A DNA stretch of 64,000 nt from Hyphomicrobiaceae bacterium (GTDB lineage Bacteria > Pseudomonadota > Alphaproteobacteria > Rhizobiales > Hyphomicrobiaceae). Made by a program: the position numbers and the translations under genes. The notes beneath the pieces were generated by a model. That model ran no database searches and was not told the origin of the DNA. It saw nothing but the letters and a program-made list of their open reading frames with translations. This document shows, piece by piece, positions 47,622-56,772 of the stretch. The stretch spans positions 434,001 to 498,000 of the forward strand of contig JALHOW010000002.1 of assembly GCA_022842785.1 (NCBI GenBank). The letters are read 5' to 3'. How positions within the stretch are numbered: position 1 is the stretch's first letter; each line of letters begins with the position of its first letter.

Positions 47622-48545
47622 TCAATCTTCTGGCCAGTAGACGCCAGATGCCATGCGGCTTCGATGAATGGTCTCGATGTTTGCCACCGCATCCGTGTCG
47701 GTCTCGGAGACGATAAAAGCCAGCAGGCTCTCCAAGAGAGCGATCATGGCCAGCATTGAGGGAAAGAACTGCGGCGTCGAGGTCGGCGCGAGAAGCAGGA
47801 CATCGGCATCGGCTGCGATGGGAGAGGCTCGACTGTCGGTCAACGATATCAGCTTGGCTCCCCGAGCCTTGGCACTCCGCGCCGCCTCGACAGTGTCTCG
47901 ACGATATGGCCTGTAGGTCGCTGTGAACAACACGTCCTTGCTATCGATACGCTGAAGATCATCCAGCGGTATGCTCGATTGCTGCGGCACAAAGAGCATG
48001 TTCGGTATGGCCATCCGACCAACATAGTAGAAGCCATGCATGGACGCGTAACAGCTCCCCATGCCGAGCACGTAAGCGTTACGCGCCTTGATGATCAACC
48101 GAGCGGCGCGCTTCAAATCTGCAGCGGATGTCGTGGAGAACAGCGTCTCGACATTTGAGATCGACGTTTCGGCGAGCTCTCTAAACAGCTCACCGTGACT
48201 GCCTGCGCGAGAAAACCCCTGAAGGCTCCGCGCGCGGTCCGGTATCGACTCCCCGCCGCGCCGCATAGCCTCTCGAAAAGGCTGACGGAATTCCTCGAAG
48301 CCTTCGAAACCCAGCGCCTGTGCGAGACGCACAAGCGTGTTAGGCGGCACATCAGCAGCTTGCGCAATCTGGCGCATCGACGTGACGCCAATCTCGTTGG
48401 GGTGATCCAAGAGATATCGCGCAGCAGAGCGAATGCGCGGAGAGAGAGACGCGAATGACGCCTGCAGCTCAGCAATGAGCGCATCCGGCGTGTTTGCAGG
48501 CACTTTGCCGCTTTTCGCTGCAGCCTTGGTTCGGAGATAACTCAT
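47622..48545 (-). CDS. RpiR-family transcriptional regulator (HTH + SIS)
   Basis: The 307-residue protein has an N-terminal HTH_6 domain (residues about 25-105; RSAARYLLDHPNEIGVTSMR, then AADVPPNTLVRLAQALGFEG) and a SIS sugar-isomerase-like effector domain (about 130-280; RNAYVLGMGSCYASMHGFYY, LISLTDSRASPIAADADVLL). RpiR regulators respond to phosphosugars or other small ligands; here the divergent arrangement to the demethylase gene argues it controls both operons of this locus, with the ring compound or a derived metabolite as the ligand (inferred). Confidence 0.92.
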   Translation of the reverse strand: MSYLRTKAAAKSGKVPANTPDALIAELQASFASLSPRIRSAARYLLDHPNEIGVTSMRQIAQAADVPPNTLVRLAQALGFEGFEEFRQPFREAMRRGGESIPDRARSLQGFSRAGSHGELFRELAETSISNVETLFSTTSAADLKRAARLIIKARNAYVLGMGSCYASMHGFYYVGRMAIPNMLFVPQQSSIPLDDLQRIDSKDVLFTATYRPYRRDTVEAARSAKARGAKLISLTDSRASPIAADADVLLLAPTSTPQFFPSMLAMIALLESLLAFIVSETDTDAVANIETIHRSRMASGVYWPED

Positions 48546-48638
48546 CGCGTACCATCCGTTCCTTATTGACCACCCATGGGAACGTATGTACCATCATGAC
48601 AGTTTTTTGCAACAGCGAATCCGGATGCCATCAACGAA
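48546..48638. promoter_or_regulatory. Divergent control region with an inverted repeat (putative RpiR operator)
   Basis: The 93-bp gap between the RpiR and demethylase genes contains CATCCGTTCC at 48553-48562 and GGAACGTATG at 48579-48588. They are inverted copies matching at nine of ten positions, centred about 26 bp apart. This arrangement suits a dimeric or tetrameric regulator that covers both divergent promoters. No clear -35/-10 pair could be assigned with confidence. Confidence 0.5.
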
Positions 48639-51086
48639 ATGAGCGTAGATCTCCCACGGCAGGCCGAAGTCATCGTCATCGGCGGCGGCATCATCGGCTG
48701 TTCGACGGCGTACCATCTGGCGAAGCTCGGCAAGACCGATGTCGTGCTGCTAGAGCGTTCTAAACTTGGCAGCGGAACGACTTGGCATTCAGCAGCCATG
48801 GTTCGCCAACTTCGCTCCACGAACAGCCTCACCCAGTTGGTCCGCTACAGCACAGAGCTGTACAAATCGCTTGAGGAAGAGACTGGGCAGTCTGCTGGCT
48901 GGATTTCATGCGGCTCGCTCAGCATCGCCACCAATCCAGATCGTCTCATGCATATTCGCCGCCAAGCATCGCTGGCGCGCGCCTTCGGGATCGACTCACG
49001 CGAGGTCGATCGAGCGAAGATACAGGAGCTGTGGCCTATCGCCGAGACGGGCGATGTTATCGCGGGCATCCTTACGCCAAGCGATGGACGCGTGAGCCCA
49101 ATGGATACACTTGCTGCACTCTCAAAGGGCGCCCGCAGTCGCGGTGTTCGCATCCACGAAGACACCGAAGTCCAGAATTTCGAGATCGTTAATGGTCGCA
49201 TAGCCGCTGTAATCACGTCGCGCGGTCGCATTCAGTGCGAGACAGTGGTGATGTGCGCGGGGCTTTGGTCCCAAGCGCTCGGACGGCTGGCGGGCGTCTC
49301 GGCCCCACTACATGCTTGCGAGCACATGGCCCTGATCACGAAGCCGTTTCCGGGCATCTATAACGCGATGCCCATTCTCGGCGATCACGACAACCACATG
49401 TATATCCGCGATGAGGCGGGCGGTCTCATGGTCGGTTGCTTCGAACCGCAGGCGACCCCTGTCAGCCTGGAGAGCCTCCCCAAGCGCTTCTCCTTCGACC
49501 TGCTGGAACCGAATTGGGAAACTTTCGATCCGGTCATGCAAGGTGCTCTTCGGCGCATTCCCGCGCTCGAGACCGCGGAAGTGCGAATGCTCCTCAATGG
49601 TCCAGAGAGCTTCACTCTGGACAACAGCTTCATGATGGGTGAAGCGCCGGAGATCAGCGGCTTCTTTCTTTGCTGCGGCATGAACTCCGTCGGCATGGCA
49701 AGCGGCGGCGGCGCGGGACGCGCACTTGCCGAATGGGTCGTCGGCAAGCAGCCGTCCATGGATTTGACGAGCGTCGATGTGCGGCGCTTCTCCTCGATCC
49801 GCAACAATCTTCGCCTGCTGCGTGATCGCTCTGCCGAGAACCTTACCCTTCACTATGCGATCGGGTATGCGGGCCGTACTTTTGATACCGGGCGCAATCT
49901 CCGCCTGACGCCCATTTACCAGGCCCTTCAGTCCGCTGGCGCCCACTTCGTCGAAAGATCGGGCTGGGAACGAGCCGCGTGGTTCCAGCCGGAGGGCAAG
50001 AAAGTCGATCCGGAGCTTTCGTTCTCTCGCACGGCCTGGTTCGAATGCGTGGCTGCGGAGCACCGAGCTGTCCGCGAGAATGTCGGCGTCATAGATCAGT
50101 CGACCTTCGGCAAACTGCTCGTGAAGGGGCGCGACGCGGAAGTATTCCTGCAGCGCCTTTGCGCAGGCGACATTGGCATCGCGTCGGGGAGACTTGTCTA
50201 CACGCCCATGCTGAATTCACGCGGCGGCTACGAAAGTGACGTTGTCGTCATGCGATTGGCGGCGGACGCTTTCCAAATCACAACCGGAACGGCACAGGCA
50301 CGACGCGATCTTCACATACTCAACAGCGCCATCCTGCCAGATGAGTTCGTGACGATCACGGATGTCACCAGCGCCTACGGAGTGATTAGCGTTGCCGGAC
50401 CCCAATCGCGGCAGCTCATGGAGCTTCTCAGCCCGGACGATTTTTCGAATGACAGCTTCCCCTTCCTATCCCATCGCGAGATTGAGATAGGTGGCACAGT
50501 GGCCCGCGCAGCGCGCTTGTCTTACACCGGAGAGCTTGGGTGGGAGATCTACGTACCATCCGAGGCAGCCTTGCCGCTGATGCGAACAGTACTTCAGGAA
50601 GGCGCGCAGCTTGGCCTTCGGAATGTGGGAGCATTTGCCCTCGACAGCTTGCGCCTAGAGAAAGGCTTTTGCTCCTGGGGACACGATATCGGGCCTGACG
50701 AGACACCACTGGACGTCGGCCTCGGCTTCACAACGAAACTCAAGTCCGGTCTGAAATTTGTCGGTCGCGAGGCTCTCGAAGCTCAGAGGGCTGCCGGTCT
50801 CCAGCGGCGGCGCGTCAACATCCTGGTCGAGGATCCAGACGTGATGCTTCTCGGAACCGAACCGATCGTTATCGACGGCACATACAGCGGCCAGATCATG
50901 TCGGCCGGATATGGCCACACCCTCGGCGGTTCCGTCGGTATCGGCTTTGTGAAGCTCGGAACTAAGGAGCTGTCGGACGCTCTCGAAAGCAAAATTTGGG
51001 AGGTCGAGGTCGCGCTGAAACGCTACCGCATCCGCCCCTCTCTCTCTGCATTCTACGATCCCAAGAGCCTTCGCTCTCGGGGCTGA
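48639..51086 (+). CDS. FAD-dependent N-demethylase: dimethylglycine/sarcosine dehydrogenase-like with THF (GcvT) domain
   Basis: The 815-residue protein has a DAO-type FAD domain (VIVIGGGIIGCSTAYHLAKL near residues 12-31), the TTWHSA segment where His50 corresponds to the covalently flavinylated His of dimethylglycine and sarcosine dehydrogenases, and a C-terminal aminomethyltransferase-like part (about 470-800: GVIDQSTFGKLLVKG, ARLSYTGELGWEIYVPSEAA, GFCSWGHDIGPDETPLDVGL). Such enzymes oxidise an N-methyl group and pass the methylene to THF. It is divergent to folD and purU, which would process the 5,10-methylene-THF. The exact amine is unknown; a secondary N-methyl amino acid from ring opening is the best guess. 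Confidence 0.9.
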   Translation: MSVDLPRQAEVIVIGGGIIGCSTAYHLAKLGKTDVVLLERSKLGSGTTWHSAAMVRQLRSTNSLTQLVRYSTELYKSLEEETGQSAGWISCGSLSIATNPDRLMHIRRQASLARAFGIDSREVDRAKIQELWPIAETGDVIAGILTPSDGRVSPMDTLAALSKGARSRGVRIHEDTEVQNFEIVNGRIAAVITSRGRIQCETVVMCAGLWSQALGRLAGVSAPLHACEHMALITKPFPGIYNAMPILGDHDNHMYIRDEAGGLMVGCFEPQATPVSLESLPKRFSFDLLEPNWETFDPVMQGALRRIPALETAEVRMLLNGPESFTLDNSFMMGEAPEISGFFLCCGMNSVGMASGGGAGRALAEWVVGKQPSMDLTSVDVRRFSSIRNNLRLLRDRSAENLTLHYAIGYAGRTFDTGRNLRLTPIYQALQSAGAHFVERSGWERAAWFQPEGKKVDPELSFSRTAWFECVAAEHRAVRENVGVIDQSTFGKLLVKGRDAEVFLQRLCAGDIGIASGRLVYTPMLNSRGGYESDVVVMRLAADAFQITTGTAQARRDLHILNSAILPDEFVTITDVTSAYGVISVAGPQSRQLMELLSPDDFSNDSFPFLSHREIEIGGTVARAARLSYTGELGWEIYVPSEAALPLMRTVLQEGAQLGLRNVGAFALDSLRLEKGFCSWGHDIGPDETPLDVGLGFTTKLKSGLKFVGREALEAQRAAGLQRRRVNILVEDPDVMLLGTEPIVIDGTYSGQIMSAGYGHTLGGSVGIGFVKLGTKELSDALESKIWEVEVALKRYRIRPSLSAFYDPKSLRSRG

Positions 51087-51117
51087 AGTCCCAAGCGCTT
51101 CAGGGAGGAACGCAACT

Positions 51118-52008
51118 ATGATGCATAACAGCGGTCTACAAGCGCAGGCGAGCGATAACAAAAACGCTCTCGTCTATCACCCCGATCCAACATCGATCCG
51201 TACGGGCAGGGAAGCACGGCTCCAGTATCGACTGAGCAAAGTCGCCCCGTTCACGCAGACGACCGGCCTGGCAAACGGTTTCATGCAGGGCAGTCCGGTC
51301 ATCATTCCCGCTGCGTTGGCGCTCGACTTTCTGACGATGTGCCAACGGAATTCCAAGCCGTGTCCGGTCATCGCGGTGTCCGGCACCGGCGACCCGTCGC
51401 TTCCTACGCTCGGCGCCGACATCGACGTCCGCACGGACATCGGCGGCTATCGCATATGGAGACACGGCGAGCTGTCCGAGGAGGTGACCGACATCCGGCA
51501 CCTGTGGCGTGACGACTTCGTTACGTTCGTGATCGGATGCTCATATTCGTTCGAGGATGCCATGCTCAGGGATGGACTCGAGCTGCGGCACCACACGGAG
51601 AACGTCTGTGTCCCCATGTATCGCACGAACATTCCGCTGGTGTCGGCGGGGCCATTCTCTGGCGAAGTGTGCGTCTCGATGCGTCCGTTCCGCGCTCGCG
51701 ATGCGATCCGCGCCATCGAGATTACGAGCCGATTTCCTTTGACGCATGGGACGCCGCTCCACATCGGCGACCCGCGGGAAATCGGGATTGAGGACCTATC
51801 GAAGCCGTTGGTGGGCGATCCCGTAACCGTTCGACCAGGCGAACTCCCCGTGTTCTGGGGATGCGGAATTACACCTCAGTATTCCTTGCTGTCCGCAAAG
51901 CCCGAAATCGCCATCACGCACAAACCCGGCTGCCTCCTGATCTCGGACGTCCTGTCTACATCAGACGCACTCGACATGCCGAGGGTGGCGAGCATGAACC
52001 TACGTTAG
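51118..52008 (+). CDS. DUF1445/D-glutamate cyclase family protein
   Basis: The start at 51118 follows the strong AGGGAGGA site. The 296-residue product begins with an unstructured stretch, then TGLANGFMQGSPVIIPAALA near residues 46-65, DIRHLWRDDFVTFVIGCSYS near 125-144, the Glu/Asp-rich FEDAMLRDGLE, and FWGCGITPQYSLLSAKPEIA with HKPGCLLISDV at the end. These are hallmarks of the DUF1445 (putative hydro-lyase, D-glutamate cyclase) family, of which some members interconvert D-glutamate and 5-oxo-D-proline. Finding it with an oxoprolinase-type HyuAB pair suggests a role in cyclic amide chemistry. Confidence 0.88.
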   Translation: MMHNSGLQAQASDNKNALVYHPDPTSIRTGREARLQYRLSKVAPFTQTTGLANGFMQGSPVIIPAALALDFLTMCQRNSKPCPVIAVSGTGDPSLPTLGADIDVRTDIGGYRIWRHGELSEEVTDIRHLWRDDFVTFVIGCSYSFEDAMLRDGLELRHHTENVCVPMYRTNIPLVSAGPFSGEVCVSMRPFRARDAIRAIEITSRFPLTHGTPLHIGDPREIGIEDLSKPLVGDPVTVRPGELPVFWGCGITPQYSLLSAKPEIAITHKPGCLLISDVLSTSDALDMPRVASMNLR

Positions 52009-52070
52009 GGCACATCGCTCTGACGCGCCTTCGGGCAACCGATATCAACGCCAACAGTGGTAAGTGAGCA

Positions 52071-53969
52071 ATGTGGGAAATAACGACGCAAGTTCTGACC
52101 GGCCTGGCCTCTGCGTCGAATCTGTTCCTCGTGGCCTGCGGCCTCACACTGATCTTTGGCGTCACGCGCGTCGTCAACTTCGCCCACGGCAGCATTTACA
52201 TGCTCGGTGCATACGCGATGGTGACGTTCGTATCGCCAATGAGGGAGTACCTTGGCCCCACTCTGGGATTCTGGGCTGCGGTTGCCGCGTCGGTCATCTT
52301 CGCTGCAGTCGTCGCGGCACTGATTGAAGTAGTTCTTCTGCGTCGGCTCTACCGCTCCAATCATCTATTCCAATTGCTCGCAACTTTCGGCGTCGTGCTG
52401 ATCGTGCAGGATCTCGTCATTCTTGTTTGGGGTGCCGACGACATTCTGGGGCCTCGCGCACCAGGCCTCACAGGATTTGTTTCGCTCGGAGAGCACCGTT
52501 TTCCAGCCTACAGCATTTTCATGATCGCAGTTGGCCCGGTGGTTTTTCTTGCTCTCTGGCTAATCCTCCATCGGACGCGTTGGGGAACACTGATACGCGC
52601 GGCTAGCCAAGACAAGGAGATGGTCGGTCTTCTGGGAGCCCGCGATAAGCTCCTCATGACCAGCGTGCTTGCACTTGGCGGTGCGCTCGCGGGGCTCGCG
52701 GGCGCACTCCAGATACCGATGCAGCCCGCAAACGCCTTCATGGATGTCAGCATCATCACCGAAGCGTTCGTCATCACGGTCATCGGTGGCATGGGCAGCA
52801 TGACCGGAGCCTTTCTCGCGGCCATCCTGGTCGGGCTGATCCAAGCGCTCGGCATCCAACTCTTTCCAAAGAGCACGCTCGTTCTCGTCTTCTTGGTGAT
52901 GGCCATCGTGCTTGTCATCCGACCTTGGGGCCTGCTCGGTCGCCCCGAAGTCGAGGCAGGTGGCGCTATGGGTGAGCCGCCAGAGCGCATCCTCTCTCCG
53001 AACACGACGCGCTTTGCATTGGCCGCGCTCGCAATCTTCCTCCTATTGGCTCCGCAGTTCATGTCGGAGTACCACGTGGGGCTCCTGATCGAAGTTCTTC
53101 TCATGAGCCTCTTCGCGTTCAGCCTGAACTTCATACTGGGCAATGGCGGGCTCGTGTCGTTTGGTCATGCCGCGTACTTTGGTCTCGGGGCATACGGTGC
53201 TGCGCTCGCGGTGTATCATTGGCGCTGGCCCATGGAGGCGGCTCTTGTATTGGGACCGCTCGTCGCTGCCGCCGGTGCACTCGTCTTTGGATGGTTTGTG
53301 CTCAGGCTGGCCGGCGTCTACGCCGCGATGCTTACACTCGCGATTGCGCAGATCCTGTGGTCGCTCGCCTTTCAATGGAACGAGTTCAGCGGCGGCGACA
53401 ACGGCGTCAACGGAATATGGCCGTCGGCCTGGGCTCAGTCCCGCGTCGTCTTCTATTACGTAGTTCTATTGCTCTCCGTCGCTGCGATCGGCGCGTTGTG
53501 GCGCGCAACGAAGGCCCCTCTCGGATACACGTTGCGGGCTGGGAGAGATTCACCGCGACGGTGCGAAGCGATCGGCATCAATCTACTGACGCACCGTTGG
53601 GCGGGATTCGTACTGGCTGGCGCCGCTGCCGGTCTCTCAGGCGCGCTGTTCGCCTTCTCAAAGGGGACGGTCGACACCCACGTCCTTTCAGTCCACATGA
53701 CAGTCGACTCGCTCGTCATGGTCCTGATCGGTGGTGTCAATGCCATAACGGGACCGCTCATGGGCGGCACAATCTATCCGCTGCTGAAGGCGTACATCAT
53801 GCCGCTTACCGATGCCTGGCGGATGTTCCTCGGTGCCGTGATCCTTCTTACGGTGCTGCTATTTCCCCAAGGCTTAGCCGGATTTCTGAGCAAGTTCTCG
53901 CGTCGCTTTAATTCGTCGACAGAACCGACGAGCGTGTCCTTGCGCGTGGCTAGTGAGAGAGGCCAATGA
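52071..53969 (+). CDS. Liv-type ABC transporter permease, LivH-LivM fusion
   Basis: A single 632-residue chain carries both permeases. The LivH-like part (residues 1 to about 290) has LTLIFGVTRVVNFAHGSIYM and VITVIGGMGSMTGAFLAAIL. The LivM-like part (from about 310) has LNFILGNGGLVSFGHAAYFG, YTLRAGRDSPRRCEAIGINL and VDSLVMVLIGGVNAITGPLM. A hydrophilic linker of about 20 residues (EVEAGGAMGEPPERILSPNT) joins them. The fusion fixes the 1:1 ratio of the two channel halves. The gene overlaps the LivG-like start by four bases. Confidence 0.92.
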   Translation: MWEITTQVLTGLASASNLFLVACGLTLIFGVTRVVNFAHGSIYMLGAYAMVTFVSPMREYLGPTLGFWAAVAASVIFAAVVAALIEVVLLRRLYRSNHLFQLLATFGVVLIVQDLVILVWGADDILGPRAPGLTGFVSLGEHRFPAYSIFMIAVGPVVFLALWLILHRTRWGTLIRAASQDKEMVGLLGARDKLLMTSVLALGGALAGLAGALQIPMQPANAFMDVSIITEAFVITVIGGMGSMTGAFLAAILVGLIQALGIQLFPKSTLVLVFLVMAIVLVIRPWGLLGRPEVEAGGAMGEPPERILSPNTTRFALAALAIFLLLAPQFMSEYHVGLLIEVLLMSLFAFSLNFILGNGGLVSFGHAAYFGLGAYGAALAVYHWRWPMEAALVLGPLVAAAGALVFGWFVLRLAGVYAAMLTLAIAQILWSLAFQWNEFSGGDNGVNGIWPSAWAQSRVVFYYVVLLLSVAAIGALWRATKAPLGYTLRAGRDSPRRCEAIGINLLTHRWAGFVLAGAAAGLSGALFAFSKGTVDTHVLSVHMTVDSLVMVLIGGVNAITGPLMGGTIYPLLKAYIMPLTDAWRMFLGAVILLTVLLFPQGLAGFLSKFSRRFNSSTEPTSVSLRVASERGQ

Positions 53970-54739
53970 CAACACTTCTCGAAGTCCGCGATCTCTCGAA
54001 GTCGTTCGGCGGCGTCAAAGCGGTATCGAACGTTAGCTTTGAGTTGGGCGCATCCGAAATGGTGGCCATCATCGGCCCCAACGGGGCGGGCAAGTCGACC
54101 TGCTTCAACATGCTGGGTGGTCAGCTCGTACCTGACACAGGCGGCATCTCATTGAACGGACGCTCGATTGGCGGCCTCCCCCCGAGAGCAATCTGGCGCC
54201 TCGGCGTGGGACGGACGTTCCAAGTTGCTTCCACATTCGGATCAATGACCGTCTGCGAAAACGTCCAAATGGCGCTCGCGTCGCTGCGCTCGGAAACGGC
54301 GAGACCGTGGTCTCGAATGCAGGACCTCTACCGGGATGAGGCCTTGCAGCTTCTCGAACGCGTACAAATGCTGGAGCACGCAGATCGGTCGTGTGCAACA
54401 TTGGCGTACGGCGACGTGAAGCGTGTCGAAATCGCAATTGCCCTTACGAATGCGCCTAGTCTGCTCCTGATGGACGAGCCTACTGCTGGCATGGCGCCAA
54501 AGGAGCGGTTCGGCCTGATGGAGCTCGTCACGTCGGTCGTGGCAGAGCGAAGCGTAGCCGTCCTCTTCACCGAACACGATATGGATGTCGTGTTCGGCTA
54601 TGCCCACCGCATCATCGTCCTCGACCGAGGGCAGATCGTAGCGGCTGGTTCGCCAGCCGAGGTCCGCGCCTCCCCGAAGGTGCGGCAGATCTATCTCGGT
54701 GACGAAGACCCCGGCTCTATGGAGCGCGTCACCGCATGA
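53966..54739 (+). CDS. Liv-type ABC transporter ATP-binding protein (LivG-like), third importer
   Basis: The 257-residue ATPase has Walker A GPNGAGKSTCFNMLGG near residues 37-52, a divergent signature LAYGDVKRVEIAIAL and Walker B LLMDEPTAGMAPKERFG, then the LivG-type end QIYLG. Its ATG overlaps the fused permease stop (ATGA), and its stop overlaps the LivF-like start in the same way. Confidence 0.91.
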   Translation: MTTLLEVRDLSKSFGGVKAVSNVSFELGASEMVAIIGPNGAGKSTCFNMLGGQLVPDTGGISLNGRSIGGLPPRAIWRLGVGRTFQVASTFGSMTVCENVQMALASLRSETARPWSRMQDLYRDEALQLLERVQMLEHADRSCATLAYGDVKRVEIAIALTNAPSLLLMDEPTAGMAPKERFGLMELVTSVVAERSVAVLFTEHDMDVVFGYAHRIIVLDRGQIVAAGSPAEVRASPKVRQIYLGDEDPGSMERVTA

Positions 54740-55446
54740 AACCCATGTTGTCTGTATCTGAACTCAACGCCTGGTACGGTCAGGCGCAGGTGCTGTTCGG
54801 CATCGATCTGGAGGTTCAGCAGGGCGAAATCGTTGTTCTGCTCGGCCGCAATGGTGTCGGCAAGACAACTACCCTCAAGTCTGTCGTCAACCTCCTCGCC
54901 AAAGCCACCGGCAGGATCGAGTTTCAAGGTCGCAGCATTCGTGACTTAGCCCCCAGCAGCATTGCGCGATTGGGACTGGGATACGTCCCTGAGGATCGTC
55001 GGATCTTCACCGACCTGACAGTCATGGAGAACCTCGAGGTCGGCCGACAGGCTCCTCGTGCCAACACGCCTCATTGGACGGTTGATCGCCTCTTCGACCT
55101 CTTTCCGAATCTCGCACGGATGCGTGATCGCTCCGGCGGACACATGTCCGGTGGAGAGCAGCAGATGCTCAGCATCGCACGTACCCTGATGGGCAATCCT
55201 TCGACCGTATTGCTCGATGAGCCATCCGAAGGTCTCGCGCCCGTAATCGTGCAGCAGATGGTCGAGGTCCTCAAGGAGCTGAAGCGCCAGGGTCTGACCG
55301 TGCTTCTCTCCGAGCAAAATCTATCGTTCGCAAAGGCCATCTCCGATCGAGCCTATGTGATTGAAAAAGGGCAGATCCGATTTGCGGGCGCCCTCACCGA
55401 GCTTCTCGAGAATGAGGAGATCCGGCGAGCCTATCTCGCCGTTTGA
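54736..55446 (+). CDS. Liv-type ABC transporter ATP-binding protein (LivF-like), third importer
   Basis: The 236-residue ATPase has Walker A GRNGVGKTTTLKSVVN, signature MSGGEQQMLSIARTLMGN and Walker B VLLDEPSEGLAPVI, ending RRAYLAV. It is the second motor of the island's importer. The overlap with the LivG-like gene keeps their levels matched. Confidence 0.92.
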   Translation: MKPMLSVSELNAWYGQAQVLFGIDLEVQQGEIVVLLGRNGVGKTTTLKSVVNLLAKATGRIEFQGRSIRDLAPSSIARLGLGYVPEDRRIFTDLTVMENLEVGRQAPRANTPHWTVDRLFDLFPNLARMRDRSGGHMSGGEQQMLSIARTLMGNPSTVLLDEPSEGLAPVIVQQMVEVLKELKRQGLTVLLSEQNLSFAKAISDRAYVIEKGQIRFAGALTELLENEEIRRAYLAV

Positions 55447-55512
55447 CTACGCAGACCCGGCCCTACTGCTTCCAGTCAGCAACTCAAATGTGTATGTGAG
55501 GAGAACCTCAGA

Positions 55513-56730
55513 ATGTCTGTTGTGACTCGCCGCGTCGCGCTCGCTATCGCAGCGCTGATGACTGCAGCTCCCTTCGCGAGTATGGAGGCAGCCGCCCAGC
55601 AAGGCCCCATTCGCATAGGCGAGGTGAACAGCTTTGGTCGGTTTCCTGCGATCACCGTTCCTTGGCGCAATGGGTTCCGCCAGGCCATCGATGAGATCAA
55701 CGCGGCAGGTGGTATTCGAGGTCAGAAGATCGAGATCGTCAGCCAGGATGACGGTGGCACTCCTGCGGACGCTGTCCGAGCGGCAGAAGATCTCGTGACA
55801 CGCAACAATGTGAGCCTGCTTGCAGGTGGATTTGTTTCTCCGGTGGCATTCGCACTCTCGGACTTCGCGAAGCAGAAGAAAGTCGTATTCATCTGCTCGC
55901 AGGCTGCGTCCGACGCACTAACGATGGCGCAGGGCAACCGCTACACGTTCCGTCTCCGCTCCAATACGTACATGATCGTCAAGACCATGACGGATGTGGC
56001 CGCCAAGTTGGGCAAAAAGCGTTGGGCGATCGTCGCTCCGAATTACGAGTATGGCCACGCGGCCGCAGAAAACTTCAAGCAAATGATGGCAGCTCAGGTT
56101 CCCGGTTTCGAGGTGGTCGCAGAGCAGTTTCCGGCTCTCGGAAAGATCGAAGCCGGCCCCACGGTCGCGGCGCTGCAAAAAGCGAAGCCGGATGGCATAT
56201 TCAATGTGTTGTTTGGCGCCGATCTCGTGAAGTTCGTTCGCGAAGGTGAGCCGCGCGGCCTCTTCGAAGGCCGCACGGTGCTCGGCTACGAGACGGGGCA
56301 GCCCGAGTGGGTCGACATCATGAAGGAAGAAGCCCCGAAGGGTTGGATCGTGAACGGATACCCCTGGTATTCCATCGACTACCCCGCGCACAAAAAATTC
56401 GTCGCTGACTACCAGGCCAAATACAATGACTATCCGCGCCACGGTTCGTTCATTGGCTACGTCACCGGCATCCTCGTAGGCGACGCGCTCAAGAAGGCCA
56501 AGGACACCACTGCAGACAGCATCATTTCTGCGCTGGAGGACCTGAAGGTCGAAACGCCTGTTGGTCCAATGACGATGCGTGGATCGGATCATCAGCTGAC
56601 CTATGGTACCTTTGTCGGGACACTGGCGATCGAAGGCGGGAAGGGTGTGATGAAGGATTGGACGTTCCGTGATGGCGCCGAGGTCATGTACCCGGACGCA
56701 GATGTCGCGAGATTGCGTCCGCGCGATTAA
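55513..56730 (+). CDS. Liv-type ABC transporter substrate-binding protein, third importer
   Basis: The 405-residue protein has a Sec signal (VTRRVALAIAALMTAAPFAS, cleaved after AAA-QQ), then IRIGEVNSFGRFPAITVPWR and NAAGGIRGQKIEIVSQDDGG typical of type-1 periplasmic binding proteins of the Liv family. A strong AGGAG lies before the ATG. It completes the importer within the divergent regulon, so its ligand is likely the N-methylated compound degraded by the other genes. It ends before a hairpin, the likely end of the plus-strand operon. Confidence 0.92.
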   Translation: MSVVTRRVALAIAALMTAAPFASMEAAAQQGPIRIGEVNSFGRFPAITVPWRNGFRQAIDEINAAGGIRGQKIEIVSQDDGGTPADAVRAAEDLVTRNNVSLLAGGFVSPVAFALSDFAKQKKVVFICSQAASDALTMAQGNRYTFRLRSNTYMIVKTMTDVAAKLGKKRWAIVAPNYEYGHAAAENFKQMMAAQVPGFEVVAEQFPALGKIEAGPTVAALQKAKPDGIFNVLFGADLVKFVREGEPRGLFEGRTVLGYETGQPEWVDIMKEEAPKGWIVNGYPWYSIDYPAHKKFVADYQAKYNDYPRHGSFIGYVTGILVGDALKKAKDTTADSIISALEDLKVETPVGPMTMRGSDHQLTYGTFVGTLAIEGGKGVMKDWTFRDGAEVMYPDADVARLRPRD

Positions 56731-56745
56731 TGATCTGGGCATAAA

Positions 56746-56772
56746 GCTCGTGAAGTTCAGAGCTTCACGAGC
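56746..56772 (+). terminator. Terminator-like hairpin after the third importer operon
   Basis: A perfect 10-bp stem (GCTCGTGAAG and CTTCACGAGC) with a seven-base loop starts 16 bases after the binding-protein stop. No T-run follows, but it lies at the end of the operon with no gene for over 1 kb downstream. Confidence 0.65.
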
